Shown here: in pieces, positions 55,005-63,996 of the stretch | How positions within the stretch are numbered: the first letter of the stretch is position 1 | Layout of the letters: each line of letters starts with the position of its first letter | Source: Dawidia cretensis | GTDB taxonomy: Bacteria; Bacteroidota; Bacteroidia; Cytophagales; Cyclobacteriaceae | DNA length: 64,000 nucleotides | Direction: 5' to 3' | Assembly: GCF_018598175.1 (NCBI RefSeq) | Contig: NZ_JAHESE010000010.1 | Span: 1 to 64,000, forward strand | Notes under the pieces: model-generated | What the model saw: the letters and a program-made list of their open reading frames with translations, nothing else | Databases searched by the model: none | Told to the model about the DNA's origin: nothing | Program-made: the position numbers and the translations under genes

Positions 55005-55070
55005 CTGATAAAGATCAGGCGCACAGTTGAGCATCATCACCGGGCTAACAAGAGGGGCCCGGTACTTTTG
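55005..55070 (+). promoter_or_regulatory. FNR/CRP-type box and -7 element upstream of the CcoI-CcoS-HemN unit
   Basis: The perfect inverted repeat ctgat-aaag-atcag (55005-55018) fits the FNR class consensus TTGAT-N4-ATCAA. A perfect Bacteroidota -7 box tacttttg (TAnnTTTG) is at 55063-55070. The start-to-start distance is 58 bases, placing the box near -65, a class I activator position. No good -33 element is present, as expected for an activated promoter. Confidence 0.72.
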
Positions 55071-55096
55071 ACAGTGCGAAAAAAAGCACACCGGTT

Positions 55097-57499
55097 ATGG
55101 TTGCCACGGAAAAACAGATTGTTACGACCTGCTACCACTGCGGACAGGTCTGCGAAAAGGAGGTACTCCGCCTGGAAGAGAAGACTTTTTGCTGCTATGG
55201 ATGCCAGACCGTTTTTGAAATTCTCAATACCCACGACCTGTGCGAATATTATAGTCTCGACAAAACGCCGGGCAATCAACACAACGTTACCGGCGATGAT
55301 GTGTATGCATACCTCGACGAGAAAAGCATCCGGAAGAAGTTACTGAAGTTCGACTCTTTCGATTTTGCCAGCGTTCAATTTTATATTCCCGCCATTCACT
55401 GTGTGTCTTGTATCTGGCTATTGGAAAATCTGCAAAAGGTAGATGCCGGCATCCTGCGCTCGGAAGTAAACTTTGCACGCAAGACCGTATCGGTCGACTT
55501 CAACCCACAAAAGGTCGCGCTCAGTCGCATCGGCCAATGGCTTGCCAACATCGGCTACGCACCGTCTGTTGACCTGGCGGACACTACACGTGAAAAGCCA
55601 GGCACCAACAAGCAGGCCGTGTTGAAGCTCGCACTCGCCGGCTTTTGCTTTGGCAATGTTATGCTCTTCAGCTTTCCGGAATACCTGGGCCTCGATGCCA
55701 GCGACGCCGGCCTGATGCGCGTCTTCTCGTGGCTCAACCTGGTACTTTCCATGCCGGTATTCTTCTACAGTGCGGCCGGATATTTTCAGGCATCATTGAA
55801 AAGCTTTCAACAGCGGCAGATCAACATCGACGTACCGATTGCGGCCGGCCTGCTGGCATTGTTCCTGCGCAGCACCTACGACATTGTTACCGCCACCGGT
55901 CCGGGTTACCTCGACTCTTTTACCGGACTGGTTTTCTTTCTCCTGATCGGACGGTGGTTCCAGGCCAAGACGTATGAGAGCCTGGCCTTTGACCGCGACT
56001 TTACTTCATACTTTCCGCTGGCTGTGCAAAAGCAGGTAGCCGGACAGTGGAAACCGGTGGTGATCTACGAGTTGACACCGGGTGACACGATTCTCATTCG
56101 CAACCTGGAGATTATTCCTGCCGACAGTCTGTTGCTGGACGAGACCGCACACATCGACTATAGCTTTGTGACCGGCGAAGCACGCCCGGTGCAAGCGCGG
56201 CAGCACGACGTGGTCTATGCAGGAGGACGCGTCATCGGGCCGCCGGCGACGTTTCTGGTGGAGAAGCTCACGTCACAAAGCCATCTCACCAGTCTTTGGA
56301 ACAACGACGCTTTCCGTAAAACGGACGAGCGAAACTATCAGAAAATTATTGACCGTGCAGCACGGCGCTTTACGTGGATTGTGTTGGGGATCGCTGTGCT
56401 CACGGCCTTCTATTGGTATTATACCACACCGGCCGGCATGTGGCTGGTCATTACCTCGGTGTTGATGGTAGCCTGCCCGTGTGCGTTAGCGCTGGCGACG
56501 CCGTTTACATATGGCAGCATGCTGCGTGTCATGGGGCGCCATTCGTTATACCTCAAGAACGCCGACGTGATCGAACGCCTGGCGACTGTCGACGCCGTTG
56601 TCTTTGACAAGACCGGCACGATTACCCTGGGTGATAAGCCGGATGTATCGCTCACGGGAAGCCTGTCGGGTGAAGAGTATGCCTGGGTCAAACTACTGAC
56701 CAGCTACTCTACACACCCCCTTAGCAAATCTATTTCAGCGGCTATTCGCCTGCATACGGGCGATGTTGTGACCGGTTTTAAAGAAATCCCCGGTAAAGGT
56801 ATCGAAGGTGTTATTGACGGCAACGTGATACGCATCGGGTCGGCATCGTTTACCTCATACAATCGTAGTCCTACTCCGACACCGTCAGGCCAGGTGTTCG
56901 TAGCCATCAACGGCGAGGTGCGTGGACTCATGACAGTACAAGCTTCGGTGCGCAAAGACCTGAAAGGTATGCTTGACCGCCTGGGCCGTCGCTGTGCGGC
57001 ATTGCTGTCGGGCGATACCGACGGCGACCGGAATAAAATGCATGCGCTCTTTGGCGAACACGCGCCGATGCACTTCAACCAAAGCCCACACGACAAGCTG
57101 GACTATATACGCAATCTGCAGCGGCAAGGTAAAAAGGTATTGATGGTGGGCGACGGACTGAACGATTCCGGCGCGCTGAAGCAAGCCGACGTGGGCCTTG
57201 CGGTGACGGACGACACCGGCATCTTTACACCTGCGTGTGATGGCATTTTGCACGGCAGCCAGATCCAGTCACTCGACCGTTTCATGCAGTTGTCAAAAGC
57301 TTCTACCCGAATCCTGAAGATCGGGTTTATCATATCGTTTATGTATAACGCCGTGGCGTTAAGCTTTGCGGTGACAGGACATCTTACACCGCTCATTGCC
57401 GCGATCCTCATGCCGCTAAGTAGTGTGAGCGTGGTGGGCTTTTCATCCATTGCTGTGAATGTTGCCGCGCGGCGCATCTTAAAAAAGAAATCAGCTTAA
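55097..57499 (+). CDS. ccoI: Copper-translocating P-type ATPase, CcoI/FixI type
   Basis: The product is 800 residues. An N-terminal Cys-rich metal-binding segment (CYHCGQVCEKE and FCCYGC, about 12-38) is followed by an HMA domain (HCVSCIWLLENL, about 100-170), eight membrane helices, the CPC ion motif (VACPCALALATP, about 457-468), the phosphorylated Asp in FDKTGTITLG (about 503), and MVGDGLNDSGALKQADVG (about 682-699). Pumps of this kind load copper into cbb3 oxidase rather than expelling it. It heads a unit with ccoS and hemN (ccoS begins 10 bases later, and its stop overlaps the hemN start), and the oxidase operon follows. Confidence 0.93.
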   Translation: MVATEKQIVTTCYHCGQVCEKEVLRLEEKTFCCYGCQTVFEILNTHDLCEYYSLDKTPGNQHNVTGDDVYAYLDEKSIRKKLLKFDSFDFASVQFYIPAIHCVSCIWLLENLQKVDAGILRSEVNFARKTVSVDFNPQKVALSRIGQWLANIGYAPSVDLADTTREKPGTNKQAVLKLALAGFCFGNVMLFSFPEYLGLDASDAGLMRVFSWLNLVLSMPVFFYSAAGYFQASLKSFQQRQINIDVPIAAGLLALFLRSTYDIVTATGPGYLDSFTGLVFFLLIGRWFQAKTYESLAFDRDFTSYFPLAVQKQVAGQWKPVVIYELTPGDTILIRNLEIIPADSLLLDETAHIDYSFVTGEARPVQARQHDVVYAGGRVIGPPATFLVEKLTSQSHLTSLWNNDAFRKTDERNYQKIIDRAARRFTWIVLGIAVLTAFYWYYTTPAGMWLVITSVLMVACPCALALATPFTYGSMLRVMGRHSLYLKNADVIERLATVDAVVFDKTGTITLGDKPDVSLTGSLSGEEYAWVKLLTSYSTHPLSKSISAAIRLHTGDVVTGFKEIPGKGIEGVIDGNVIRIGSASFTSYNRSPTPTPSGQVFVAINGEVRGLMTVQASVRKDLKGMLDRLGRRCAALLSGDTDGDRNKMHALFGEHAPMHFNQSPHDKLDYIRNLQRQGKKVLMVGDGLNDSGALKQADVGLAVTDDTGIFTPACDGILHGSQIQSLDRFMQLSKASTRILKIGFIISFMYNAVALSFAVTGHLTPLIAAILMPLSSVSVVGFSSIAVNVAARRILKKKSA

Positions 57500-57509
57500 C
57501 CTCTTTACC

Positions 57510-57674
57510 ATGATCATCATCGTATTGCTCATTACAATCAGTCTTGCCATCGCGGTTACATTCCTGGCGGTGTTTTTCTGGAACATCAAAAGCGGTCAAT
57601 ACGACGATATGTATACGCCTTCGGTCCGCATGCTCTTTGATCCGAAAAAAGACGACAATAAACCTGTGTCATGA
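57510..57674 (+). CDS. ccoS: cbb3 oxidase assembly protein CcoS
   Basis: The product is 54 residues: MIIIVLLITISLAIAV then FFWNIKSGQYDDMYTPS and a short charged tail. One N-terminal membrane helix plus the GQYDD motif is diagnostic of CcoS, needed to insert redox cofactors into cbb3 oxidase. The stop overlaps the hemN start by four bases (ATGA), and it lies 10 bases after ccoI. Confidence 0.93.
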   Translation: MIIIVLLITISLAIAVTFLAVFFWNIKSGQYDDMYTPSVRMLFDPKKDDNKPVS

Positions 57675-59041
57675 TCGCTACCCCCGAAACTTCGCTGCTC
57701 AAAAAATACGATGTACCAGTGCCCCGGTATACCAGCTACCCCACAGTGCCCTGCTGGAACGTGAATGCTTTCTCTGCCAGGCCGTGGGTACAGGCTGTTG
57801 AAAAAGCGTTTGATGAAACGAACGACAGCCAGGGCATCAGTCTGTATATACACTTACCGTTTTGCGAGAGTCTGTGTACCTATTGCGCTTGCAATACACG
57901 CATTACAAAGAACCACGCAGTAGAAGAACGCTATCTACGCAGTGTATTGACAGAGTGGGAGCTGTATCGTTATATCTTTGGTAAGAAGCCGCAGTTACGG
58001 GAGCTGCATTTGGGAGGTGGCACGCCGACGTTCTTCAGTCCTCAGAACCTGCGTTTGCTTTTGCGTACGATCCTTGACGCGTGTACACTGCATCCGCACC
58101 GGGAGTTTAGCTTCGAGGGGCACCCGAATAACACGACAGCAGAGCACCTGCAGACGCTATACGACCTGGGCTTTCGCCGCGTGAGCTATGGGGTACAAGA
58201 TCTCGACCTTACAGTACAAACCGCTATACATCGTATACAGCCTTTTGAGAATGTCGAAACGGCGGTGCAGAACAGTCGCAGGATTGGGTATGATTCGATT
58301 GGTTTTGACTTGATCTATGGCCTGCCTTACCAGACGGTGGAGACGATTGCTGAAACGTTCCGGCAGGTGATTCAGCTGCGGCCGGACCGCATTGCTTTTT
58401 ATAGCTACGCGCACGTGCCGTGGTTGAAACCAGGACAACGCGGATATGAGGATGCCAACCTACCGAACGATACTACTAAGCGCCAGCTTTATGAGACGGG
58501 ACGGCGTTTGCTACATGCGGCCGGGTATCACGATATCGGGATGGATCACTTTTCGCTGGAGTCCGACTCGCTGTATAGGACGGCACAGGAGGGGACGTTG
58601 CATCGGAATTTTATGGGGTATACTACGAGCCATACGCAATTGTTGGTGGGGCTGGGGGCTTCGTCTATTAGTGATGCGGGGTATGCTTATGCGCAGAATA
58701 GTAAGAGCGTGGAAGAATATGAAACTGCGGTGGCGGAGCACCAGCTGCCGTTGCTGAAGGGGCATGTACAGACAGATGAAGATCGGTTGTTGCGGAGGTG
58801 TATTTTGGAAATTGCTTGCCAGGGGAAGCTTGGTGGTGCATTGTTAGCACGGGTTTCGGATGAAGAAATAGTGATGGGGTTGCGGGAATTAGAGATGGAT
58901 GGGATTGTGGAGTTCCGGGGGGATGGGTTGTGGGTTACTGAAAATGGACGGGCGTTTATGCGGAATGTTTGTTGTGTATTTGATAAGAGAATGAGAAGGC
59001 AGCAGACGGGTAAGACTCCGGTATTTAGTAGGGCTATCTGA
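57671..59041 (+). CDS. hemN: Oxygen-independent coproporphyrinogen III dehydrogenase HemN
   Basis: The product is 456 residues, the usual HemN length. The radical-SAM cluster is YIHLPFCESLCTYCACNT (Cys-x3-Cys-x2-Cys near residue 65-72). GGGTPTF (about 115), FRRVSYGVQDLDLTVQTAIHRIQ, GYDSIGFDLIYGLPYQT and the HFSLESDSL and RNFMGYTT segments are present. HemN oxidatively decarboxylates coproporphyrinogen III without O2, fitting haem supply under low oxygen. The gene follows ccoS directly and shares its FNR-type promoter. Confidence 0.95.
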   Translation: MIATPETSLLKKYDVPVPRYTSYPTVPCWNVNAFSARPWVQAVEKAFDETNDSQGISLYIHLPFCESLCTYCACNTRITKNHAVEERYLRSVLTEWELYRYIFGKKPQLRELHLGGGTPTFFSPQNLRLLLRTILDACTLHPHREFSFEGHPNNTTAEHLQTLYDLGFRRVSYGVQDLDLTVQTAIHRIQPFENVETAVQNSRRIGYDSIGFDLIYGLPYQTVETIAETFRQVIQLRPDRIAFYSYAHVPWLKPGQRGYEDANLPNDTTKRQLYETGRRLLHAAGYHDIGMDHFSLESDSLYRTAQEGTLHRNFMGYTTSHTQLLVGLGASSISDAGYAYAQNSKSVEEYETAVAEHQLPLLKGHVQTDEDRLLRRCILEIACQGKLGGALLARVSDEEIVMGLRELEMDGIVEFRGDGLWVTENGRAFMRNVCCVFDKRMRRQQTGKTPVFSRAI

Positions 59042-59103
59042 ACCTTCCTTCCACAGCAAGCCTAACACCAAATCCAAGCATTTAGAATCGATATAAAGAG
59101 CGA

Positions 59104-59169
59104 CTGATGAAAATCAGGGAGGCCACTAACGTGGGTCATACGGGTTGGTAAGAGGGCAATCTAATTTTA
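59104..59169 (+). promoter_or_regulatory. FNR/CRP-type box and -7 element upstream of ccoNO
   Basis: The perfect inverted repeat ctgat-gaaa-atcag (59104-59117) matches the site upstream of ccoI except in the spacer. A -7-like taatttta (7 of 8 to TAnnTTTG) is at 59162-59169. The start-to-start distance is again 58 bases. The ATG follows 36 bases later. Confidence 0.72.
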
Positions 59170-59204
59170 GGTCATAAAAATTAGAGAACAAACTGCTAAC
59201 GCGC

Positions 59205-61355
59205 ATGGAACCTGACAAATTCAGTTACGACAACCGGATCGTCAAAGCCTTTATCATTGCCACCGTGGTCTTTGGACTGGTGGGGATGTTGGTGGGCCTG
59301 ACGGCGGCTATTCAGCTGGTCTACCCGGTCTTTAACTTCGATCTGCAGTATACGTCTTTTGGGCGCATCCGACCGCTGCACACCAATGCCATCATCTTTG
59401 CCTTCGTGGGCAACGCAATGTTTGCCGGTGTCTATTATTCCATGCAGCGTCTGCTCAAGACTCGCATGTATAGCGACCGCCTCAGCTGGCTCCACTTTTG
59501 GGGCTGGCAACTTATCATTGTCGCCGCGGCAATCACACTGCCACTCGGGTTCACCTCTTCCAAAGAATACGCCGAGCTGGAATGGCCGATCGACATCGCC
59601 ATTACCGTGATCTGGGTAGTATTCGGGTGGAACATGCTGGGCACGATCATCAAACGCCGCGAGCGGCACATGTATGTAGCCGTTTGGTTCTATATCGCTA
59701 CGTTTATCACGGTGGCGGTATTGCACGTCGTCAATTCGTTTGAGATTCCCGTAACCCTTTTTAAAAGCTACTCGGCCTATGCCGGTGTACAAGATGCCCT
59801 CGTGCAATGGTGGTACGGCCACAACGCCGTGGCATTCTTTCTCACGACACCTTTCCTGGGCATGATGTATTACTTCCTGCCCAAAGCGGCCAATCGCCCG
59901 GTATACTCCTACCGGCTCTCCATCATCCACTTCTGGTCACTCATTTTTATCTATATCTGGGCGGGCCCGCACCACTTGCTGTATACTTCTCTGCCCGACT
60001 GGGCACAATCACTCGGCACAGTGTTCTCGCTGATGCTTCTTGCGCCGTCCTGGGGTGGTATGCTGAACGGCCTGCTGACGTTGCGGGGTGCGTGGGACAA
60101 GGTACGCGAAGATCCGGTTTTGAAATTTATGGTGGTGGCTGTGACGGCATACGGCATGGCTACGCTGGAAGGCCCCCTGCTGTCCCTGAAGAACGTTAAC
60201 GCGATTGCGCACTTTACCGACTGGATCGTGGCACACGTGCACGTAGGCGGGCTGGGCTGGAACGGCTTCATGACCTTTGCCATGCTGTACTGGATGGTTC
60301 CCCGCATGTGGCGCACCAAGCTATACTCGACACGAATGGCCAATGTGCACTTCTGGTTGGGTACGCTCGGCATCATCTTCTACGCCCTGCCGCTCTATGT
60401 AGCGGGTGTCGTTCAGAGCCTGATGTGGAAAGAATTTAACCCGGAAGGTTTTCTGATGTACAAAAACTTCCTGGAAACAACGGTACAAATACTGCCATTG
60501 TACGCGCTGCGTGCGATTGGCGGCGCGCTCTACCTCGGCGGCGCGATCCTGATGACCTACAATCTTATCAAGACCGCGTATGCCGGTAGCTTCCTGGCAA
60601 ACGAAGACGCTGAAGCCATGCCGCTTACAAAAAGCTATGTAGCCACCAGCGGTGGCTGGCACCATCGCTTGCTGGAACACAAACCCGTACTCTTTACGGT
60701 ACTGACCTTGATCGCTATTCTGATCGGGGGCGCATTGGAAATGATCCCTACGTTCCTGGTGAAGTCCAATGTCCCTACGATCAGTAGCGTCAAACCCTAC
60801 ACACCGCTTGAGCTTCACGGCCGCGACATTTACATCCGCGAAGGCTGTGTAAACTGCCACACGCAAATGGTTCGCCCCTTCCGCTCGGAGACCGAGCGCT
60901 ACGGCGAGTACTCCAAGGCCGGTGAGTTCGTGTACGACCACCCGTTCCTGTGGGGCTCGAAACGCACCGGTCCCGACCTGCACCGTGTCGGCAGCAAATA
61001 CTCCAACAGCTGGCATTACAACCACATGCTGGCGCCCGACGCGGTGTCTACGGGCTCGATCATGCCGGCATACCTGTGGCTGTCCGAGCAGGCCATCGAC
61101 AAAACCGAAACCCGCGGCAAGATCACCGCGCTGCGCAAAGTAGGGGTGCCATACGAAGAAGGCTTTGAAGAGATCGCCAACGACGAGCTCGAAAAACAAG
61201 CCCAGTCTATCACGGCATCGCTGAAGGCCGACGGCATCGAAGTATCGGCCGACGCCGAGATCATCGCGATCATCGCCTACCTGCAACGCCTGGGCACGGA
61301 CATCAAAGCAGCTCCGGCCGACACCGACGAAGCAGCCTTGAGCGCCAACCAATAA
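59205..61355 (+). CDS. ccoNO: cbb3 cytochrome oxidase, fused CcoN-CcoO
   Basis: The product is 716 residues. Residues 1-480 are CcoN (twelve helices) with the haem b and CuB ligands in RPLHTNAI, WWYGHNAVAFF (about 200), GPHHLLYTSLPDWAQ (about 255) and HVHVGGLGWNG (about 345). Residues 500-700 are CcoO: VKPYTPLELHGRDIYIREG, the c-type haem site CVNCH (about 548-552), SKRTGPDLHRVG and IMPAYLWL. It reduces O2 to water with high affinity and pumps protons in the inner membrane. Fusion of N and O is common in Bacteroidota. Followed by CcoQ at 12 bases. Confidence 0.95.
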   Translation: MEPDKFSYDNRIVKAFIIATVVFGLVGMLVGLTAAIQLVYPVFNFDLQYTSFGRIRPLHTNAIIFAFVGNAMFAGVYYSMQRLLKTRMYSDRLSWLHFWGWQLIIVAAAITLPLGFTSSKEYAELEWPIDIAITVIWVVFGWNMLGTIIKRRERHMYVAVWFYIATFITVAVLHVVNSFEIPVTLFKSYSAYAGVQDALVQWWYGHNAVAFFLTTPFLGMMYYFLPKAANRPVYSYRLSIIHFWSLIFIYIWAGPHHLLYTSLPDWAQSLGTVFSLMLLAPSWGGMLNGLLTLRGAWDKVREDPVLKFMVVAVTAYGMATLEGPLLSLKNVNAIAHFTDWIVAHVHVGGLGWNGFMTFAMLYWMVPRMWRTKLYSTRMANVHFWLGTLGIIFYALPLYVAGVVQSLMWKEFNPEGFLMYKNFLETTVQILPLYALRAIGGALYLGGAILMTYNLIKTAYAGSFLANEDAEAMPLTKSYVATSGGWHHRLLEHKPVLFTVLTLIAILIGGALEMIPTFLVKSNVPTISSVKPYTPLELHGRDIYIREGCVNCHTQMVRPFRSETERYGEYSKAGEFVYDHPFLWGSKRTGPDLHRVGSKYSNSWHYNHMLAPDAVSTGSIMPAYLWLSEQAIDKTETRGKITALRKVGVPYEEGFEEIANDELEKQAQSITASLKADGIEVSADAEIIAIIAYLQRLGTDIKAAPADTDEAALSANQ

Positions 61356-61367
61356 CCGACTTCCTAT

Positions 61368-61562
61368 ATGTATAAGAACGTATTGCAAAACATCGACAAC
61401 ATAGCGATCTGGCCCGTGGTGTCATTCGTTATCTTCTTCCTCTTCTTTCTGTGCCTGCTGTGGTATGTGTTCACCGCCGACCGGAAGTTCATCGACAAGA
61501 TGAAGAACCTGCCTGTGGAAGCCACCGGCGACGACGCGATCTCCAACACTTCTAATGTATAG
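61368..61562 (+). CDS. ccoQ: CcoQ-like small membrane subunit
   Basis: The product is 64 residues with one membrane helix (IWPVVSFVIFFLFFLCLLWY, about 14-33), then DRKFIDKMKNLPVE. This is the CcoQ/FixQ layout, a subunit that stabilises the cbb3 complex. It sits between ccoNO and ccoP; its stop overlaps the longer ccoP start. Confidence 0.85.
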   Translation: MYKNVLQNIDNIAIWPVVSFVIFFLFFLCLLWYVFTADRKFIDKMKNLPVEATGDDAISNTSNV

Positions 61563-62508
61563 TGGTATGAAATATTCATCTATTGCGTTGCTCACGGGCG
61601 GCCTGCTGGCCAACGGCCTGGTCGCCGATGCATCGTCCCCGGCCACTACACCAGGCTTCTGGGACGATCCCGTCAACCATCCACTCATGCCCCTCTATGC
61701 CCTATCATTGTTCGCCGCCATCGTAGCCATCCTGGTCGTGGTAGTATGTTTCTCGCTGTTGCGGGTGCTGAATGTACTCGTCAACCTGACCGAGAAAGAT
61801 CGCGCCGAAAAGCAGGGCATCGCCTATATACCGCGGGGTACTTTCTGGCAACAGCTTGTGCAGAAGGCCAACGCTTCGGTACCACTCGCACAAGAGCAGG
61901 ACATCGACATGGGGCACGACTTCGACGGCATTCGCGAGCTGGACAATCACTTGCCGCCGTGGTGGAAGTGGCTCTTTGCCGGCACCGCCGTCTGGGCCCT
62001 GGCGTACCTCGTTGTCTACCACCTCTACGGCAACCTGCCGCTGCAGCGCGAAGAGTACGACCAGGAAGTGGCTATTGCTGACCAACAAATGCGTGCACGC
62101 AAAGCCGATCAGCCGGTAGAAGAGATAGACGTCAATACACTGAAATATACCGCAGACGCAGCGGCCCTGGAAAAAGGTAAGGGCGTTTTTGCCAATAACA
62201 ACTGCGGTTCGTGTCACCGTGCCGACGGCGGTGGTAACACGATCGGCCCGAACCTGACCGACGCCTACTGGCTGCACGGCGGTGGCATTCAAAATATCTT
62301 CAACACCATCAAGACCGGTGTTGTCGAGAAAGGCATGCCTGCCTGGGGTAAAACGCTTAGCCCACAGGATGTACGCGACGTGGCCTTTTACGTCATGAGC
62401 CTGCAGGGCAGCAATCCTGCCAACGGAAAGGCGCCGCAAGGTGACATCTTCCAGGAAACACAAGCGGCGACCGACAGCACCGCGGCGGCGCCGCAAGCAT
62501 CGCTCTAA
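61555..62508 (+). CDS. ccoP: cbb3 oxidase subunit CcoP, single c-type haem
   Basis: The product is 317 residues from the ATG at 61555 (a second ATG at 61567 is equally possible and avoids the overlap with ccoQ). Two membrane helices (about 43-67 and 142-163) bracket a cytoplasmic loop. The C-terminal cytochrome c domain has one CGSCH (about 217-221) and a Met ligand in GMPAWGKTLS. Proteobacterial CcoP has two CxxCH domains; this one has one, as in many Bacteroidota. The C-terminal tail is Ala/Gln-rich. It passes electrons from cytochrome c or bc complex to CcoO. Confidence 0.92.
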   Translation: MYSGMKYSSIALLTGGLLANGLVADASSPATTPGFWDDPVNHPLMPLYALSLFAAIVAILVVVVCFSLLRVLNVLVNLTEKDRAEKQGIAYIPRGTFWQQLVQKANASVPLAQEQDIDMGHDFDGIRELDNHLPPWWKWLFAGTAVWALAYLVVYHLYGNLPLQREEYDQEVAIADQQMRARKADQPVEEIDVNTLKYTADAAALEKGKGVFANNNCGSCHRADGGGNTIGPNLTDAYWLHGGGIQNIFNTIKTGVVEKGMPAWGKTLSPQDVRDVAFYVMSLQGSNPANGKAPQGDIFQETQAATDSTAAAPQASL

Positions 62509-62519
62509 AACATCATGTT

Positions 62520-63983
62520 ATGACCGACGAAGTATATCAATTCAATGAAGAGTTCCGAAATTCCATCGCCACAGTTGATGGACAGGGTAAACGCATCTGG
62601 ATTTACCCCAAGAAACCCGCCGGCACCTTTCACCGCTGGCGTATTGCCGTCACCATACTCCTCCTCACAATATTCTTCGCCGGCCCATTTCTCCGCATCG
62701 GTGGTCAACCCTTCTTGCTGTTAAATGTATTCGACCGGAAGTTCGTCATCCTCGGGCAGGCATTCTGGCCGCAGGACTTTGTACTACTGGCCCTCGTTCT
62801 CATTGCATTCTTTATCTTCATCATCGTCTTTACACTGGCTTTTGGGCGTGTATGGTGTGGGTGGATGTGCCCGCAGACGTTGTTCATGGAAATGGTCTTC
62901 CGCAAGATAGAATATTGGATTGAGGGTGACGCCCCGGCCCAACGCCGGTTAAACGCGGCGCCGATCGACTTCCAAAAGGCATGGAAGAAGACGGCCAAGC
63001 ACCTGATCTTTCTTATCATTTCTGTCATCATTGCCCATACTGCCCTGGCGTACATGATCGGCACGGACCAAACGCTGGCCATCGCCAGCCAATCGCCGAT
63101 GAACAACCTGGCGGGCTTTCTTGCGCTCGTGGCCTTCACGGCAATCTTCTATGGAGTTTATGCACGCTTTCGCGAGCAGGCATGTATAGCGGTGTGTCCG
63201 TATGGCCGCTTGCAAAGCGTGCTTCTCACCAAGGAGTCGATTGTCGTGGCGTACGATTGGCTGCGGGGCGAGCCTCGCGGACAGCTGCGCAAGAAACAAA
63301 CGGCGGAAGCGCCGAAAGGTGACTGCGTGGATTGTAAGCTTTGTATTCACGTCTGCCCCACGGGCATCGATATTCGTAACGGCACGCAGCTGGAGTGTGT
63401 GAACTGTACGGCTTGCATCGATGCGTGCGATGATGTAATGCTGAAGGTCAACAAGCCCACGGGATTGATTCGCTATGCTTCGGTCAGCGCGATTGAAAAA
63501 GGCAGCACCAAAATCCTGACGCCGCGTTTGATGGCCTACACCGGCGTACTGGCGGCAATCGTCGCGTTGCTGGGGTTCACACTCGCCACACGTTCCGATG
63601 TCGAAACGACTGTGTTGAAGGTATCTGGCACGTTGTATCAGAAACCGGGCGACGGCTATATTTCAAACCTATACAACGTAGAGTTCATCAATAAGTCCTT
63701 TGACGCTGTGCCCGTAACGGTACGCGTAGCATCCCCGGCCACGGCCGAGCTTCAAAAAGTTGACGGTGAAGATATCTTGCTGCCCGCTGAGGGCTTGATC
63801 AAAACCGTATTCTTTATACGCATACCGGAAGAGAAGATTAAAACCGCCCGCACAGTAGTACACTTGGAAATATACCATCGCGAGACCGGTAAGCTGCTGG
63901 ACCGGGCTAAGGTAAAATTCATTGGCCCTGTCCGATCTTCGGCCGATGTCAACAGCCGTCTGAAAGACGAACAGTCACACTAA
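62520..63983 (+). CDS. ccoG: CcoG/FixG/RdxA-type ferredoxin membrane protein
   Basis: The product is 487 residues. Four or five membrane helices (about 37-57, 80-105, 160-180, 190-210, 335-360) surround WCGWMCPQTLFME (about 116-128) and a CxxxCP in ACIAVCPYG. A two-cluster ferredoxin domain follows (CVDCKLCIHVCPTGIDI and CVNCTACIDACDDVM, about 270-305), then a periplasmic Ig-like domain. CcoG helps reduce copper for cbb3 oxidase assembly. It follows ccoP by 11 bases; the next gene (CcoH expected) begins at the window end. Confidence 0.95.
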   Translation: MTDEVYQFNEEFRNSIATVDGQGKRIWIYPKKPAGTFHRWRIAVTILLLTIFFAGPFLRIGGQPFLLLNVFDRKFVILGQAFWPQDFVLLALVLIAFFIFIIVFTLAFGRVWCGWMCPQTLFMEMVFRKIEYWIEGDAPAQRRLNAAPIDFQKAWKKTAKHLIFLIISVIIAHTALAYMIGTDQTLAIASQSPMNNLAGFLALVAFTAIFYGVYARFREQACIAVCPYGRLQSVLLTKESIVVAYDWLRGEPRGQLRKKQTAEAPKGDCVDCKLCIHVCPTGIDIRNGTQLECVNCTACIDACDDVMLKVNKPTGLIRYASVSAIEKGSTKILTPRLMAYTGVLAAIVALLGFTLATRSDVETTVLKVSGTLYQKPGDGYISNLYNVEFINKSFDAVPVTVRVASPATAELQKVDGEDILLPAEGLIKTVFFIRIPEEKIKTARTVVHLEIYHRETGKLLDRAKVKFIGPVRSSADVNSRLKDEQSH

Positions 63984-63996
63984 AACCTGTACGATT

